From Dasypus novemcinctus (lineage: Eukaryota; Chordata; Mammalia; Cingulata; Dasypodidae), in NCBI RefSeq assembly GCF_030445035.2, contig NC_080673.1, forward strand, positions 39,676,365 through 39,740,364: a stretch of 64,000 nt of DNA, written 5' to 3'. How positions within the stretch are numbered: position 1 is the first letter of the stretch; every line of letters starts with the position of its first letter. Both the position numbers and the translations under genes were made by a program. Shown here in pieces: positions 45,341 through 58,187 of the stretch. Below the pieces are notes generated by a model. The model was not told where the DNA came from. It saw nothing but the letters and a program-made list of their open reading frames with translations, and did no database searches.

Positions 45341-47914
45341 CTATAAAGAAAATTGAGAAATACATTTGAGATTTGAAAACATAATTATAAAATAAGCAAA
45401 TAAATTGTCATCATAGTTCTTTTACCTCCTTCTATTACTTCTGGAAGAGTTAAATAGTTATCTGTACTATTGAGATTAATGGCAGTTAAAAAAAAATAAA
45501 GCATCTAACAAGTAGAGATCTCATTTTAAAATTTGGTATGTTAATTACCACTGAAGAATACTTGACTTAAAAATAACCCAAACACAGGAAAAGGCCAATG
45601 GTACTTTTTCCCAATTTCTACAGGAGAGGTCAGAATTCTGTTACATCAGGAATTAGAGTCACCCTTGCTCCCAAAGGGAACACATTCTCTCCAAGACTGG
45701 CCTCCAGTCAGAGAGACTCTACTCTCCCACCACGCAGAGTAATGGCTTCCAGACAATCAGGTCAGAGTTGGGGAGAAGGGATGAGGAGGAGAAAGGGGTA
45801 CTCTGCTCTTACGATTATGACAAGAATAGATTGTCCTCAGCATTCTAGGGGAAATTTAAAATGTAAAAAAATGGAATTAATGGAATTTATCCCAAGGAAA
45901 TAAAAAAACTGTATACAAATATGTATGACCAAGGATTTTTATCCCAGTGTAATAATAGAAAAAATAAAAGCAATCTAAAGTCTAATAATTGGGAAAATGC
46001 ATTTCATTTTCTTTAATATACATATACCAGTTTTATAAAGAAAATGCATAATAAACATAGAAAAATAACAGTAGTGTTTTATAGTTTGTCAGAGTATTCC
46101 ATAAAAATGTCAAGCACTGTAGCAGTGATAATGAAGTAAGGGGGTAAAATAAGTTCTTTTGGAGTTTGAGTACCCTTTTTAAAAAACAAAGTTATTTCAA
46201 AATTCCAAATACTCTGTACCCACACCAAACAGCAACTGATTACTCTTTACCATATTATTTCTATGGAAGTTTAATTCCAAGTATCAAATAACCATAAATA
46301 AATTTCTGGAATAAAGTTCATTTATAAGGAGAACACGGATGCAACAATAGAGTTAACAAAACATTCTCATTTCTTTCAATTAGAGAGTTATAGAATGTCA
46401 ACTGATATTAAAATGAATCTTTACTTCTTCATCACAATCTAGGAATACTAAACCAACACCATGAGGTACACCAGAATGACCTATTTGCTTTACTAGTATA
46501 TGCACAACCAGTACATTCTATAGTCAATCACAGCCAAATATTTATGGAGGGCCCAATGGTACATAAGATAGGTATTAGGTGTATTTCAGGTATTGCAGAA
46601 TGTAATGAGCCTAAGCATTCAAGATGACACTAGAGAGAAAATTCATTACTTTATTACTAAACCATTTCAAAGTGATGGGTGTTAAAAAAGATGAAATATT
46701 TTGTGAACAGCTTCTAGATAGGGTCCATGAATACAAGATGTCCAACAAGTGAAATAATTTCTAAAGAAGTAAGAAGCAGTAAACTGCTTAGGAAAAGGTT
46801 TGGAGAGAACAGACTTCAAATTGGATCAGGAGAGAAGAAAAAAATGAGGTATCATAGTAAATCTACTGAACGGTCTCTGGGGGAAAGATTTCCTGGTTCA
46901 CATGACAGCAAGAAAGCATTCTGTCATAAATCTTCAAAGATTAAAAATAGAAGAACAAATAAAATGCCTTTCTACAATAATGCCTAATGGACCAATTCAA
47001 AGAAGACTGTTATTAAACATTTCCTTTGGCCACTTGATGAGTGCCTTCAAGAAGATGTTACACATAACTTTGTTAGTTCATTCCCTGTCAAATAATTTTC
47101 CTATTATGAAGAAATTTTTATAGATGGGAAAACATTTAAAACAAACAAACATACACACATATCTTAAGACAGGCAGAATTCCTGTTAATTTATATGGCAG
47201 CATACTCAAAATATTTATGGCACTTTCATTTGTAACAAGTCTATGTTAGGACCTCACAACATCAATATTCTATTTCCCCCTTACTCATTAAAGATTGCTC
47301 TCATATAAATTTATAAAGACTTCACTATCTTAATTATTACACAAGTTTATTATGTGATACAGCTTGTTATATTTAAACTGTACTTAATATCACAAATTAA
47401 GACATGATATTGCTAGTTATATTTATACCCGTAGGTAATCTCTCCTTATAAAACAGAGATACTGAATTATTGAAGGCAGTAAATATTCTAAATTCTAGAT
47501 ATATTTTAGGGACTTTTTAAATAAAAAGAAACCAAACCTTTACTAACAATTACATGATAACGTTTAGCCCTAAGTATTATCACAGTTTATTTTGAAGACA
47601 GGGAGGTGTTCTGAAGGTGTACTTTGCTTTATCTCTTATCTCCATGATCTTTTCATAACACATGTTTAAGCTGGAAGGAGTAAATTATAACCTCCAATGG
47701 AAACATGATTCTTAACAGCTGTTTCTGCTTTTCTAAAAATATCTTCCTTCATACATGATTATAAAATTCCAGGTTCTTTCTCAAAAGCTAATAAAATTTT
47801 TTTTTTAATCTGTCATCTGTTTTTCTAATTTTGGAAGTTTACGATCAAGTGGAAAGAGAAGGATATTTTAGGAGAAAAAAAGGGAAAAGGAAAGTATTTG
47901 TTTATCTGTGTCTA

Positions 47915-48095
47915 ACATTATGCTAGCAGGCTTACAAACAGTCTTATGTAATCCTGCCCAAATGCTATGAGGTAGCTATTATTATCCACATGAACAGATG
48001 AGGAAACAGGTTCAGAGAAGTTCAATAGGTCAGATAGCAAATAAGAAGCACAACCTGGGTTCTTTTCCAAGCCAAGTTCCTCCCAGTATACACAT
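47915..48095 (-). repeat. MIR SINE
   Basis: GCTATTATTATCCACATGAA, CAGATGAGGAAACAGGTTCA and CAACCTGGGTTCTTTTCCAA are the antisense of the MIR core. In the last MND1 intron. Confidence 0.8.
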
Positions 48096-48894
48096 TGCTG
48101 CCTCTTCCTCTTGTTGGCTAAGCTGCTTTGTTGAGAACTATTGGGGGAAATCACCTTATGACTCTTATCTTATTTTTAACCTAAAAATCTCCTTGCCACT
48201 TTTTTCCTGTTCAAAAATTTATATTTCTCAATCGCATACAATGTCATTGTACTTTACTGGGTACACATTTCATTATTCCCTTTTCTTTAATTAAGTTTGC
48301 TATTTTTATCCCCTTCTGTTCTTATCATTAAAGGATCATATTATTTAAGAAATAATGTGGAAATAAATAATTCTGCAATTTGATTGTAACCAAAGGCTAA
48401 TTATATTGATTTAACCAGAATATTTAGTTCTAACATAAACAGAGAAAATAATTCTTCAACTTCTTATGAGTATAGAGAAGTAGAGGGGAGACCTGGCTCA
48501 ATCCTTTCCATGACGAATCATCTTTGACTTAAGGCAGTCACATTAAACTCTTTGCATCTCTATGTCAATGCAATATTACCTATGTGCTCCCAGGAAACAG
48601 AATGAAGAGGAATAATACATGTGAAGGCATTATCAACCCTCACCAGGATGGAAAAGTTCAATTATTGTTATTTTATAATACTAGAAAAACATTAGTGTAA
48701 TTTTTGACAGGTTTTAACAATACTAGTCATAAGTGTATACAAAACTTACTATAAATTACTATTTATTTTCTCTTAAACTTTAAGATACTAAGTAGATAGT
48801 ACCTCATTAATTCCCACTTCTTAGAACATCTCTGGTGTAGACGAGAGTATATCCATTTGCAAATGCATTTCTACGGCATTTATATGAAAACAGG

Positions 48895-49175
48895 CTTATA
48901 GAGAAGACAGCACCATGAAGTGGTTAAAAGCCAGTTTTCTGGAATCAGAAAAGCTGATTCTAATTCCTGTATGACTGATTAGCAGCTATGTAACCTTGGG
49001 CAAATTACTCCACCTTTCAGAACCTCAGTTCCCGCTTCAAAATGAGATATACTAATCACATCTACCTCACAAGATTGTTGTGAAGATAAAATGAGAATGC
49101 ACCATTAGACACTCGTTACAATATCTGGCTCATAGTCAGCCCTCAATAAATATTAGCTATTATTATTATTAGCAA
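48895..49175 (+). repeat. MIR SINE
   Basis: GCAGCTATGTAACCTTGGGC is the MIR core, followed by the tail CAATAAATATTAGCTATTAT. It starts about 265 bp from the 45-nt MND1 exon, antisense to the gene. Confidence 0.9.
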
Positions 49176-49440
49176 GAATAGAACTTTTTTGGGATTCCAC
49201 AAACTCTTAAAAAGGAGCATCATGCTTTACAATATATGAAGAGCAAATGATTAGCCCAAGTAACTTAGTTGGAAAAGAGTTACACAAATGTTAAAATGGA
49301 AGCAATTGATTTTATAAAATTGTCTTATACTTTACAAAATAACTAAAGATTTTAAAAAATAACCTTACATTAAATAACTGAAATGATTTAATTTATAAAT
49401 ACCTAACTTAAATACAGTTAAGAGGCATTTTGATACATAC

Positions 49441-49485
49441 CAGTCCATCTGTTAGCAGCTTCTTTGGCTACTTTATTTGCTTGGC
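49441..49485 (-). CDS. MND1: MND1 penultimate coding exon (45 nt)
   Basis: A 45-nt exon on the minus strand encodes QANKVAKEAANRWT, the MND1 segment just before the final exon. It is bounded by a TTTCAG acceptor (AG at 49486-49487) and a GTATGT donor (49435-49440). It begins with GC, the last two bases of a split Arg codon, and ends with the single G that joins AT of the next exon to make Asp, so the 4.1-kb intron preserves the frame. The residues belong to the C-terminal helical region that packs against PSMC3IP/HOP2. It is far too short to be called from an open reading frame. Earlier exons were not found and must lie beyond the right edge. Confidence 0.93.
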
Positions 49486-49814
49486 CTGAAATATTTAAAA
49501 CAAAACAAAACAAAACAAAAAAATTTCATCCTTATATTCATACCTTTTCATATGAACAAAAAGTTATATAAATAAAATGGCTATTAAAAAAGCTCAAATA
49601 TTGCCATGAAATTCTGTCTCACAAGCCAGCTGAACTTCCCAAGGAAAATTTTAGAAAGTTGTAGTTATATAGTCATGAATATTAAGTCAGTGTGAACACT
49701 TTTTCTATCCTAAATGCCCATCATTGTATTCACTGTCTTAAAGAAACATATAAGTTTAAATGAGATGGTTTCTTGTATAACTCACCACACCAAAAGAGAA
49801 CAAAATAATTTAAA

Positions 49815-50015
49815 ATTTGACATAAAGTAGAATATAGGTTACCAGAGCATGGAAGAGAGAGTTAATGCATAATAGGTGCAGGGTTTCTGTGTGGGGTGAT
49901 GGGACAATTCTGTTACAAATGTTATTCATCCCACTGAAGTGGATGCTTGGGAGTGGCTGAGACAGGAAAGTTTATGTTGTATATATATTTCCACAATTTA
50001 AAAGAGAGAGTGAGA
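49815..50015 (+). mobile_element. L1 3' end
   Basis: AATATAGGTTACCAGAGCAT to TTTATGTTGTATATATATTT, a short copy of the old L1 tail. Confidence 0.75.
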
Positions 50016-50019
50016 GATT

Positions 50020-50424
50020 GAAGAGACAATATCAACTAAAGGCAATACATGATCTTGGACTGGATTTAATAATAGAGGAGAAAATGCCAAAAAGGACATT
50101 TTGGGGACATGGAAAAAAAACGGGAGTATAAACTATAAGCTTTAAATCAATACTAAATTTCTTGAACTTGATAAATGTACTTAAAGTGGTTACAAAAATG
50201 ATTATCCTTGTTCTCAGAAAATGTACATGTAAGTATTAAGTGTTCAAGAAGCATGATGTACACAATATTCTCTCAAATGCTTATAAAATAGAAAGAATGA
50301 TATAGCAAATGTGGTAAGATGTTAAAAGTTGGTGGATCTGAGCATCTGGATGGGGGTTATGTATGGGATTTGTATTATTTTTGCAATTGTCTCATAAATT
50401 TATTTTGATATAAAAGGTTAACAT
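50020..50424 (+). mobile_element. Old L1 (L1ME-like) tail, tentative
   Basis: GGACATTTTGGGGACATGG and AGCAAATGTGGTAAGATGTT resemble a known ancient L1 3' end, identified from memory only. Confidence 0.5.
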
Positions 50425-50934
50425 TTAAAAAATCTAACAGTAAGAAATTTATTGTATATATATGTACTAGAACTCAATAAACCTGAATATTTAAGAAAAA
50501 ATTAATGGTAAGTTAATAAAGTAACTCTGTAGGAGAAAATACTGACTTTATATTTAATTACACATCTTGCTATTAAATGTATCTGTATCTATATCATGTC
50601 CTTAAACTTAATCTACACAGCAAATAATTTCAAGTTAATAACATAGCCACAGACAACTGGGCATAAATATTACCTGTGAATGATGTTTTTAATTAAAATA
50701 TAATTCATATTAAAGTCACCATACTAAAATAATTTGATGATTTTTAGTATATTAGCCCGGTTGTACAACCCATCACCACTATCCAATATCAGAATATTTT
50801 CATCACCCCAAAAAGAAACTTACTAGCAGTCACTTCCCCATTCCCTCCTCCTGTCAGCTTCTGGCAACCACTAATTTACTTTCTGTCTCTATGGATATGC
50901 TTATTGTGGATATCTCATATAAATGGAATCATAC

Positions 50935-51351
50935 TGTGGTAGACTGATGTACCCCAACAGACATGTTCTTAATCTCCATCCCAATTGGTGTGAAACCTTT
51001 GAACACAGGACCTTTTGCAGATGTTATTTTTAAAGTATGACCAACTGAAGCAGGGTGGGCCTTAATCCAGACTACTGGAAACCTAATAAAGAGAGGAACC
51101 TGGAAGCTGAGATCAGAGAAGCTGGAAGTAAGCCAGAACCTGGAAGAGAAAGAGGAGGACACTGCCATATGATGGGAGAGGCAAGGAGCTCCAAGGATTG
51201 CCCGCAGCTAGCACAGAATGCTACAGTCTCCGTGGAGAAAGGAAGCTTTGTAGATATCTTTTGGCCTCAAAACCGTGAGCCAATAAATTCTCACTGTTTA
51301 AATCAACCTATCATGTGGGATTTGTGATAGGAGCTCTGGAAAACTAAGACA
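50935..51351 (+). mobile_element. Solo LTR, MLT1/MaLR-like
   Basis: A 417-bp element with TGTGGTAGAC at the start and AACTAAGACA at the end (TG...CA), flanked by CATAC (50930-50934) and CATAA (51352-51356). It contains AATAAATTCTCACTG, a likely LTR polyadenylation region. No coding region. Confidence 0.8.
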
Positions 51352-51863
51352 CATAAAATATGTAGACTTTTCTGTCTGGCTTTATTCACCTATGTTTTTC
51401 AAGGTTTATATATATTGTAGCATTCATTAGTACTTCATTCTTTTTAAGGTCGAATAATATTCCATTGTATGGATATATCAATTTGCTTATCCATTCATTA
51501 GTTGATGGACATTTGGGTTGTTTCTACTTCATGGCTAATATGAATAATGGTGCTATGAATATAACATACAAGTTGTTTTGTGATCACATATGCCACTTCC
51601 CTTGGGTATATACCTAGGAGTAGAATTGGTGGCTCATATAATTCTATATTTAACATCTTGAGGAACTGACAAATGGTTCTCCAAAGTGACTGCACCAATT
51701 TACAATCCCACCAGCAAAGGAAGAGGATCCCAATTTCTCTACATCCTCCCAACACTTTTATTTCCCATTAAAAAAAAAAAATTACTCATGCTTGTGGGAG
51801 TGAATGTTATCACTGTGGTTTTGATTTGCATTTCCCTAAGGTCTAATGATATTGAGAAATCTT

Positions 51864-52273
51864 TTTTTTAAAAAAAGATTTATTTCTCTCCCTTCCCCCC
51901 CTACCCCGGTTGTCTGTTCTGTGTGTCTATTTGCTGCATCTTCTTCTTTGTCCGCTTCTGTTGTCATCAACAGCACAGGAATCTGTGTATCTTTTTGTTG
52001 CATCATCTTGTTGTGTCAGCTCTCCGTGTGGGCAGCACCATTCTTAGGCAGGCTGCACTTTCTTTCATGCTGGGCAGCTCTCCTTATGGGGCGCACTCCT
52101 TGCGCGTGGGGCTCCCCTACGCGGGGGACACCCCTGGGTGTCACAGCACTCCTTGCGCGCATCAGCACTGCGCATGGGCCAGCTCCACACAGGTCGAAGA
52201 GGCCCGGGGTTTGAACCGCGGACCTCCCATGTGGTAGACGGACGCCCTAACCATTGGGCCAAGTCTGCTTCCC
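51864..52273 (-). mobile_element. DAS-type SINE, long form
   Basis: Flanked by an 18-bp duplication ATGATATTGAGAAATCTT / ATGATATTGAGCAATCTT (51846-51863, 52274-52291). Many CpG sites remain, suggesting a fairly recent insertion. Confidence 0.96.
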
Positions 52274-52492
52274 ATGATATTGAGCAATCTTATTAGTACT
52301 TGTAGGCTATTTGTATATCTTCTTTGGAGAAATGACTATTCAAATCTGTCATTTATTTAAAAATTGGATTATTTGTCTTCTTATTGGTGAGTTGTAAGAG
52401 TTCTTTATATATTTTGGATACTACACCTTTATCAGATACATGATTTTCACTTATTCTGTGGACTTTCTCCACACTTTCTTGATATTGTACAT

Positions 52493-52946
52493 TGTCTTAG
52501 TCTGCTGGGCTGCTAAAAGCAGCACACCAGAAATGGGTAGGCTGTTATAGTAGGGATTTATTAGCCTACAAGCTTACAATTCTGAGGCTGAGAAAAAGGT
52601 CCAAATCAAGGCATCATCAGCTGATGCTTTCTCCTTGAAGACTGGCTGCCAGCGATCCTGGACTACTTTGTCACATGCAAGGCAAATGGTAGTTCTGCTG
52701 GTCTCTCACTTTTCTTTCCAGGTATCACCGCTTCAGCTTTTTTATCTGTGACTTTCTCTCTTTTTCTCTCCATAATTATCCTGTTTATACAAGGACTCCA
52801 GTAATATGATTAAGACCCACCCTAGACTACCCCCAATTGGAGGAACCCAATCAAAAGGTCCTACTTACAATAGGTTTACATACACAGTAATGGATTAACT
52901 TTAAGAACATAGTTTTCTGGGGTCCATTCAGTTTTAAATCATCACA
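52493..52946 (-). mobile_element. Solo LTR, MLT1/MaLR-like
   Basis: A 454-bp element from TGTCTTAGTCTGCTGGG to ATCATCACA, flanked by TACAT (52488-52492) and TACAC (52947-52951). Inserted in L1 ORF2 sequence. Confidence 0.78.
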
Positions 52947-53537
52947 TACACTGATGCACAAAAGTTTCTAATTTTGATGTAGTCCAATTTATCTACTTTT
53001 TCTTTGGTTGCTTGTGCTATTGCTGGCATATCAAAGAAACTGTTGCCTTATCCAAGGTCACATAGATTTTCTCCTAAGAGTTTTTATACTTTTAGCTCTT
53101 ATATTTAGTCACTGATCCATATTGAGTTAATTTTTGTATAGGTATGAGGTTAAGAATTCAGAATCATTCATTTGCATGTGGATAGCCAATTGTGCCCAGT
53201 ACCATTAGCGGAATAGAATATTCTTTCCAGATTGAATGATTTTAGCACTGTCATTGCAAAATATTGAATTTATTTTTAATTTTTTTAATTAGAGAATTTG
53301 GTTTATAGAAAAGTCATATAAAAAATACAGGGTTTCCATATGTCCTTTACCCATTATCAACACTTTGCATTAGTGTGGTACCTTTATTACAACTGATGAA
53401 AGAATAGTATAATTGTATGATTAACTATAGTCCAAAGTTTAGATTACAGTATATATTTTTTCAACTATACCACCCTATTATTAATACCTTGTATTAGTGT
53501 GGTACACTTGATATAATTCATGAAAGAACATTTTTAT

Positions 53538-53925
53538 TTTATTTTATTTTATTTTTATTTTTTAAAGATTTATTTATTTATTTTTAATTTCCCCCCTCCC
53601 CCGGTTGTCTGTTCTTTGTGTCTATTTGCTGCGTCTTGTTTCTTTGTCCGCTTCCGTTGTCGTCAGCGTCACGGGAAGTGTGGGCGGCACCATTCCTGGG
53701 CAGGCTGCACTTTCTTTCGCGCTGGGCGGCTCTCCTTACGGGCGTACTCCTTGCGCGTGGGGCTCCCCTACGCGGGGGACACCCCTGTGTGGCAGGGCAC
53801 TCCTTGCGCGCATCAGCACTGCACGTGGGCCAGCTCCACACGGGTCAAGGAGGCCCAGGGTTTGAACCGCGGACCTCCCATGTGGTAGACGGACGCCCTA
53901 ACCACTGGGCCAAGTCCGTTTCCCC
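53538..53925 (-). mobile_element. DAS-type SINE, young-looking, internally shortened
   Basis: Flanked by a perfect 16-bp duplication GAAAGAACATTTTTAT (53522-53537 and 53926-53941) and rich in CpG (CTTTCGCGCTGGGCGG, CTACGCGGGGGACACC). About 45 bp are missing from the body between GTGTGGGCGGC and the CGTCACGGG part. Confidence 0.96.
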
Positions 53926-54389
53926 GAAAGAACATTTTTATAATTGTACTATTAACTATAGACTAATCTTTACAATAGCGCTCTATGTGTTGTATAGTCC
54001 TATGCCTTACCTTTTAATTTTTATTCTAACATATATATGACCTAAAATTTCACCTTTTAACCACTTTCACATATATAATCCAGTGCTGTTAATAACACTA
54101 ACAATGTTGTGCTACCATCACCACCATCCATTTCCAAAACTTTACATTTAACTCAAAGAGAAACTTTGTACAAATTAAGCATTAACTCCAAATTCCCTAC
54201 CTCCAACTCAGCACATGGTAATCTATATTCTAGATTCTAAATCTATGAGTTTGCTTATACTATTTCATATCGATGAAAGCATACTATATATGTCCTTTTG
54301 TGTCTGGCTTATTTTACTAGCATTTAAATTCTCGAGGTTCATCCTTGTTGTTTCATGTATCATAACTTCATTCCTTTTCATGACTGAAT

Positions 54390-57300
54390 AATATTCCATT
54401 GTATGTCTATACCACATTCTGTTTATTCATTCATTGTCTGATGGACACTTGCGTTGTTTCCAATTGTTGGCAATTGTGAATAATGCAGCTACGTACATTG
54501 ATATGCAAATATCTGTTTGAGTTCCTGCTTTCAATTCTTTTTGGGTATATGCCTGATAAAGGGATTGTCAAGTCCTTTGGTAATTCTATATTTAGCACTC
54601 TGAGGAACAGCCAAACTGTCTTCCACAGCAGCTACACCATTTTATGTTGCCACTAACAATGAATGAGTATTCCAATTGTTCCACATCCTCTCCAATAGTT
54701 GTATTTTTTTTTTCCTTAATAGTATCCACTCTAGTGGGTGTAAAATTGCATCTCATTGCTGTTCTGATTTGCATTTCCCTAATAGCTAATGATGTTGAGC
54801 ATCTTTTCATGTGCTTTTTAGCCATTTGTATATCCTCTTTGGAGAAAAGTCTATTCAAGTCTTTTGCCCATTTTTAAATTGGACTGTTTGTCTTTTTATT
54901 GTTGAGCTATAGGATTTCTTATCCTTATTGGATATGTGAATTCCAAATATTTTTTCCCAAAAAGTAGGTGTCTTTTCAATTACATAATAAAGTTCTTTGA
55001 TGCACAAAATTTTAAAATTTTGATGAGGTCACAATTACCCAATCTTTTATTGCTGTGATTTGGGTATAGAGTCTAAGAAACCACTGCTTAATACAAGATA
55101 TGGGTGAAGCTTCCCTACCTTTTTATAGTCCTGGTTCTTATATTTAGGTCTTTGATCCATTTTGAGTTATTTCTGGATAGTTGTAAAATAGGGGTACTCC
55201 TTCATAGTTGTAATTTGCACATGAATATCAATTTCTCTCAACACCATTTGAAAAGAATGTATTTTTCCCAACTGAGTGGACTTGGCTGCCTTGTCAAATA
55301 TCAACTGGCCATAAATGTCAGGGCCTATTTCTGAAATCTCAATTCAATTCTACTGGTCAGTATATCTATTTTTTATGCAAATACCATGCTGTTTTGACCA
55401 CTGCAGCTTTGTAATAAGCTTTAAAGTCAAGAAGGGTGAGTCCTCCAACCTCATTCTTTTTAAAGATGTTTCTGGCCATTCAGGGCCCCTTACCCTTCCA
55501 AATAAATTTGATAATTGGCTTTTCAAGTTCTGCAAAGTAGGCTGACGGAATTTTGATTGTGATTGCACTGAATATGTAGCTCAATTTGGGTAGAAATGGC
55601 ATCTTAACAATATTCAGTCTTCCAATGAATGACCATGGAATGTCCTTCCATTTATGTAGAACTTCTTTGATTTCTTTTAGCAGAGTTTTGTAGTTGTCTG
55701 TGTATAAGTTCTTAGCTAACTTTATTCTTAGGTATTTGATCCTTTTAGTTGTTATTGTAAATGTAGTTTTTTCATTTCTTCCTCAGAATGCTCATTATTA
55801 GTGTACAGATATACTACAGGCTTTTGCATTTTAATCCTGTAATCCACCACTTTGCTGAGTTCATTTATCAGAGCTAGAGGCTTAGTCACAGACTTCTCTA
55901 AACTTTGTACATGAGATCATGTCATCTGTAAATGGTGAAAATTTTACTTTTTCCTTTCTAATTTGGAAGCTCTTTACTGTTCTTTTCTTGCCTAATTACT
56001 CTGGCTAGAACTTACAGCACAATCTTGAATAACTGTGGTGACAGTGGGTATCCATGTCTTATTTTAGATTGCAGAGGGAAAGCTTTCAGTCTGTCACCAT
56101 TAAGTATGATGTTAACTGTGGGTTTTTCTTGCATGCCCTTTATCATGTTGAGGAAGTTTCCATTTCTATTCTAAGTTTTTATTTTTTTTAATCAAGAAAG
56201 GATGCTGGATTTTATCAAATGCATTTTTTATGTCAACTAAGATGATCGTGTTGTTTGTTCCTTTTGCTAATGTGCTGTATTAACTGATTTTCTTAAATTC
56301 AACCATCCTTGAACACCTGGATAAATGTTTTAACATGCTGTTGAATTTAATTTGCAAGGGTTTTTGCATCTATATTCGTAAGAAAAATAGGCCCACAATT
56401 TTCTTTTCTTGTATCTTTATCTTTATCTGGCTTTGGTATTAGGTATTTGGTATTAGGGTGATGTTGGCTTCATAGAATTGTTAGGTCAGTTCGCACCTGT
56501 TCAATTTTTTAAAACAGTTTAGGCAGGATTGGTATTAATACTTCTTGGAATGTTTGGTAAAATTCACTTCTGAAGCCATCTGGTCCTGGGTTTTCCTTTG
56601 TTGGGAGGTTTTTGATGATACATTCAATCTCCTTATATGTAATTGGTCTGTTGAGATCTTTTATTTCTTCTAGTCAGTGTAGGTTGTTTGTGTTTTGAGT
56701 AATTTATCCTCCATTTTATCTAGGTTGTTAATTTTTTGGGATACACTTGTTCATTGTATCCTCTTATAATCCTTTTTATTTCTATGTAGTCAGTAGTAAT
56801 GTCCCCCTCTCATTTTTTATGTTATTTATTTTTATCTTCTTTTTTTACTCTGTCAGTCTAGCTAAAGGTTTGTCAATCTTATTAATCTTTTCAAAGAACC
56901 AGCTTTTAGTTTTGTTAATGCATTTTATGTTTGTTTTTTTAAAATCTCTATTTCATTTATTTCTGCTCTAATCTTTGATTTTTTCTCCTTCTCCTTGCTT
57001 TGGGTTTACTTTGTTGTTCTTTTTCTAGTTTCTCCAGGTATACATTTTGGAATTTCCTTTTAGCTCTTTCTTCTTTTTTAATGTAAGCATTTAGGGCTAT
57101 ACATTTCCCTCCTAACACTGCCTTTGCTGCATTCCATACATTTTGATTATGTCATGTTCTCATTTTCATTCATCTCAAGATATTTAAAGATTTCCTTGTA
57201 ATTAAATTACTTATTTGACCCACTGTTTAAGAAGGTGTTATTTAACTTCAATATGTCTGTGGATTTTTCCAGTTCTTGGCCTGTTATTGATTTCCACCTT

Positions 57301-57600
57301 CATTCCATTAATGTCAGAGGAGATGCTTTGTATGATTTGAATTTTTTTAAGTTTTGAGACATATTTTGTGACCCAATATGTGGTCCATTCTGGAGAATGA
57401 TCCATACAAATTTTTCGTTTCCATTTGCATGGAATATACTTTTCCATCCTTCACTTTCAATTTTTTTGTGTCTTTGGGTCTAACGTGAGTCTCTTGTACA
57501 CAACATGTAGCTGGATCATGCTTTATCCAATCTGTTCACCTGTGTCTTTTGAAGAGTTTGTCCCATTAACATTCAGTGCTATTACTTTAAAGACAGTAAT
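54390..57600 (-). pseudogene. Decayed L1 ORF2
   Basis: ORF2p supplies endonuclease and reverse transcriptase. On minus, the endonuclease N-terminus shows QETH near 57485 and its C-terminus shows SISSDINGMKVEINN near 57295. The RT catalytic box reads FTDDM (55918-55932) where FADDM or YADDM is usual. The C-terminal text includes [20 protein letters not shown] (near 54800). The roughly 3.2-kb length is close to a full ORF2, but the frame is broken many times. Confidence 0.87.
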
Positions 57601-58187
57601 TTTGTCTTTACTCTCTTTTCCTGTATTGCAACTTCCTTTTTGGCATGGTTGATCTTTTGTGATATATCTGACTGATTCCTTTCTCATTTCTCTTTATGTG
57701 TATTTTTAAAAAAAATATTTTCTTTGTGGTTACCCTGTTTTTTAAATAATGCAACCTACACCAGAAGCTACTAATTTGAAAAGATTTCAATAGAATACAT
57801 GTTCTCTCCTCCCATATTCCTGTTTCACCTCTTATGTTGTTTTTATCCCACATTACCTCATTATATTTTGCATGTCCATTATCAGGAGATATACTTTTTT
57901 TATGTTCAATTGTATCCTGACTTTTACAGGAAATAAGGAGTAGAGATGTATATTAAAGATATAGTACCATTAGGTTTGCATTTACCCTTTTAGTTACTAT
58001 GGTCATTAAGTTCATGTGTCAACTTGGCTAAGTTTTGATGTCCAGTTTTTCAGTCAAGCAAGCACTGGTTTGAGTATTAGTGTGAGGATATTTTGTGGAC
58101 TTAAGTTATCAGTACATTGATTGTATTTATGGCTGGTTACATCTACAATCAACTGAGGAGATTGCCTTCAACAATAAGAGAAGTCTC

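Larger units (their letters stand above)
45341..49440 (-). other. MND1: MND1 last intron
   Basis: Intron of about 4.1 kb between the two recognised MND1 exons, starting GTATGT and ending TTTATAG on the minus strand. It holds two ancient MIR copies (about 47915-48095 and 48895-49175) and otherwise AT-rich sequence with no recognisable recent element. The open frame at 46727-46987 resembles nothing I know and is probably chance. The intron is unusually free of the DAS SINEs and L1s that crowd the neighbouring intron. Confidence 0.85.
50690..53275 (-). mobile_element. Old L1 3' UTR and ORF2 end, left part of a split copy
   Basis: Antisense to plus and sense to MND1. Landmarks: GAATAATATTCCATTGTATG (51450), TTGCTTATCCATTC, TTTGATTTGCATTTCCCTAA (51820), AAAAGTTTCTAATTTTGATG (52962). 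It is interrupted by LTRs (50935-51351, 52493-52946) and a SINE (51864-52273). It stops at 53275, where a full L1 is inserted, and resumes at 61003. Confidence 0.87.

Noticed and set aside
46727-46987. 86-codon basic frame in the last MND1 intron
   Set aside because: No family resemblance, no conserved neighbour, and it lies antisense inside an intron.
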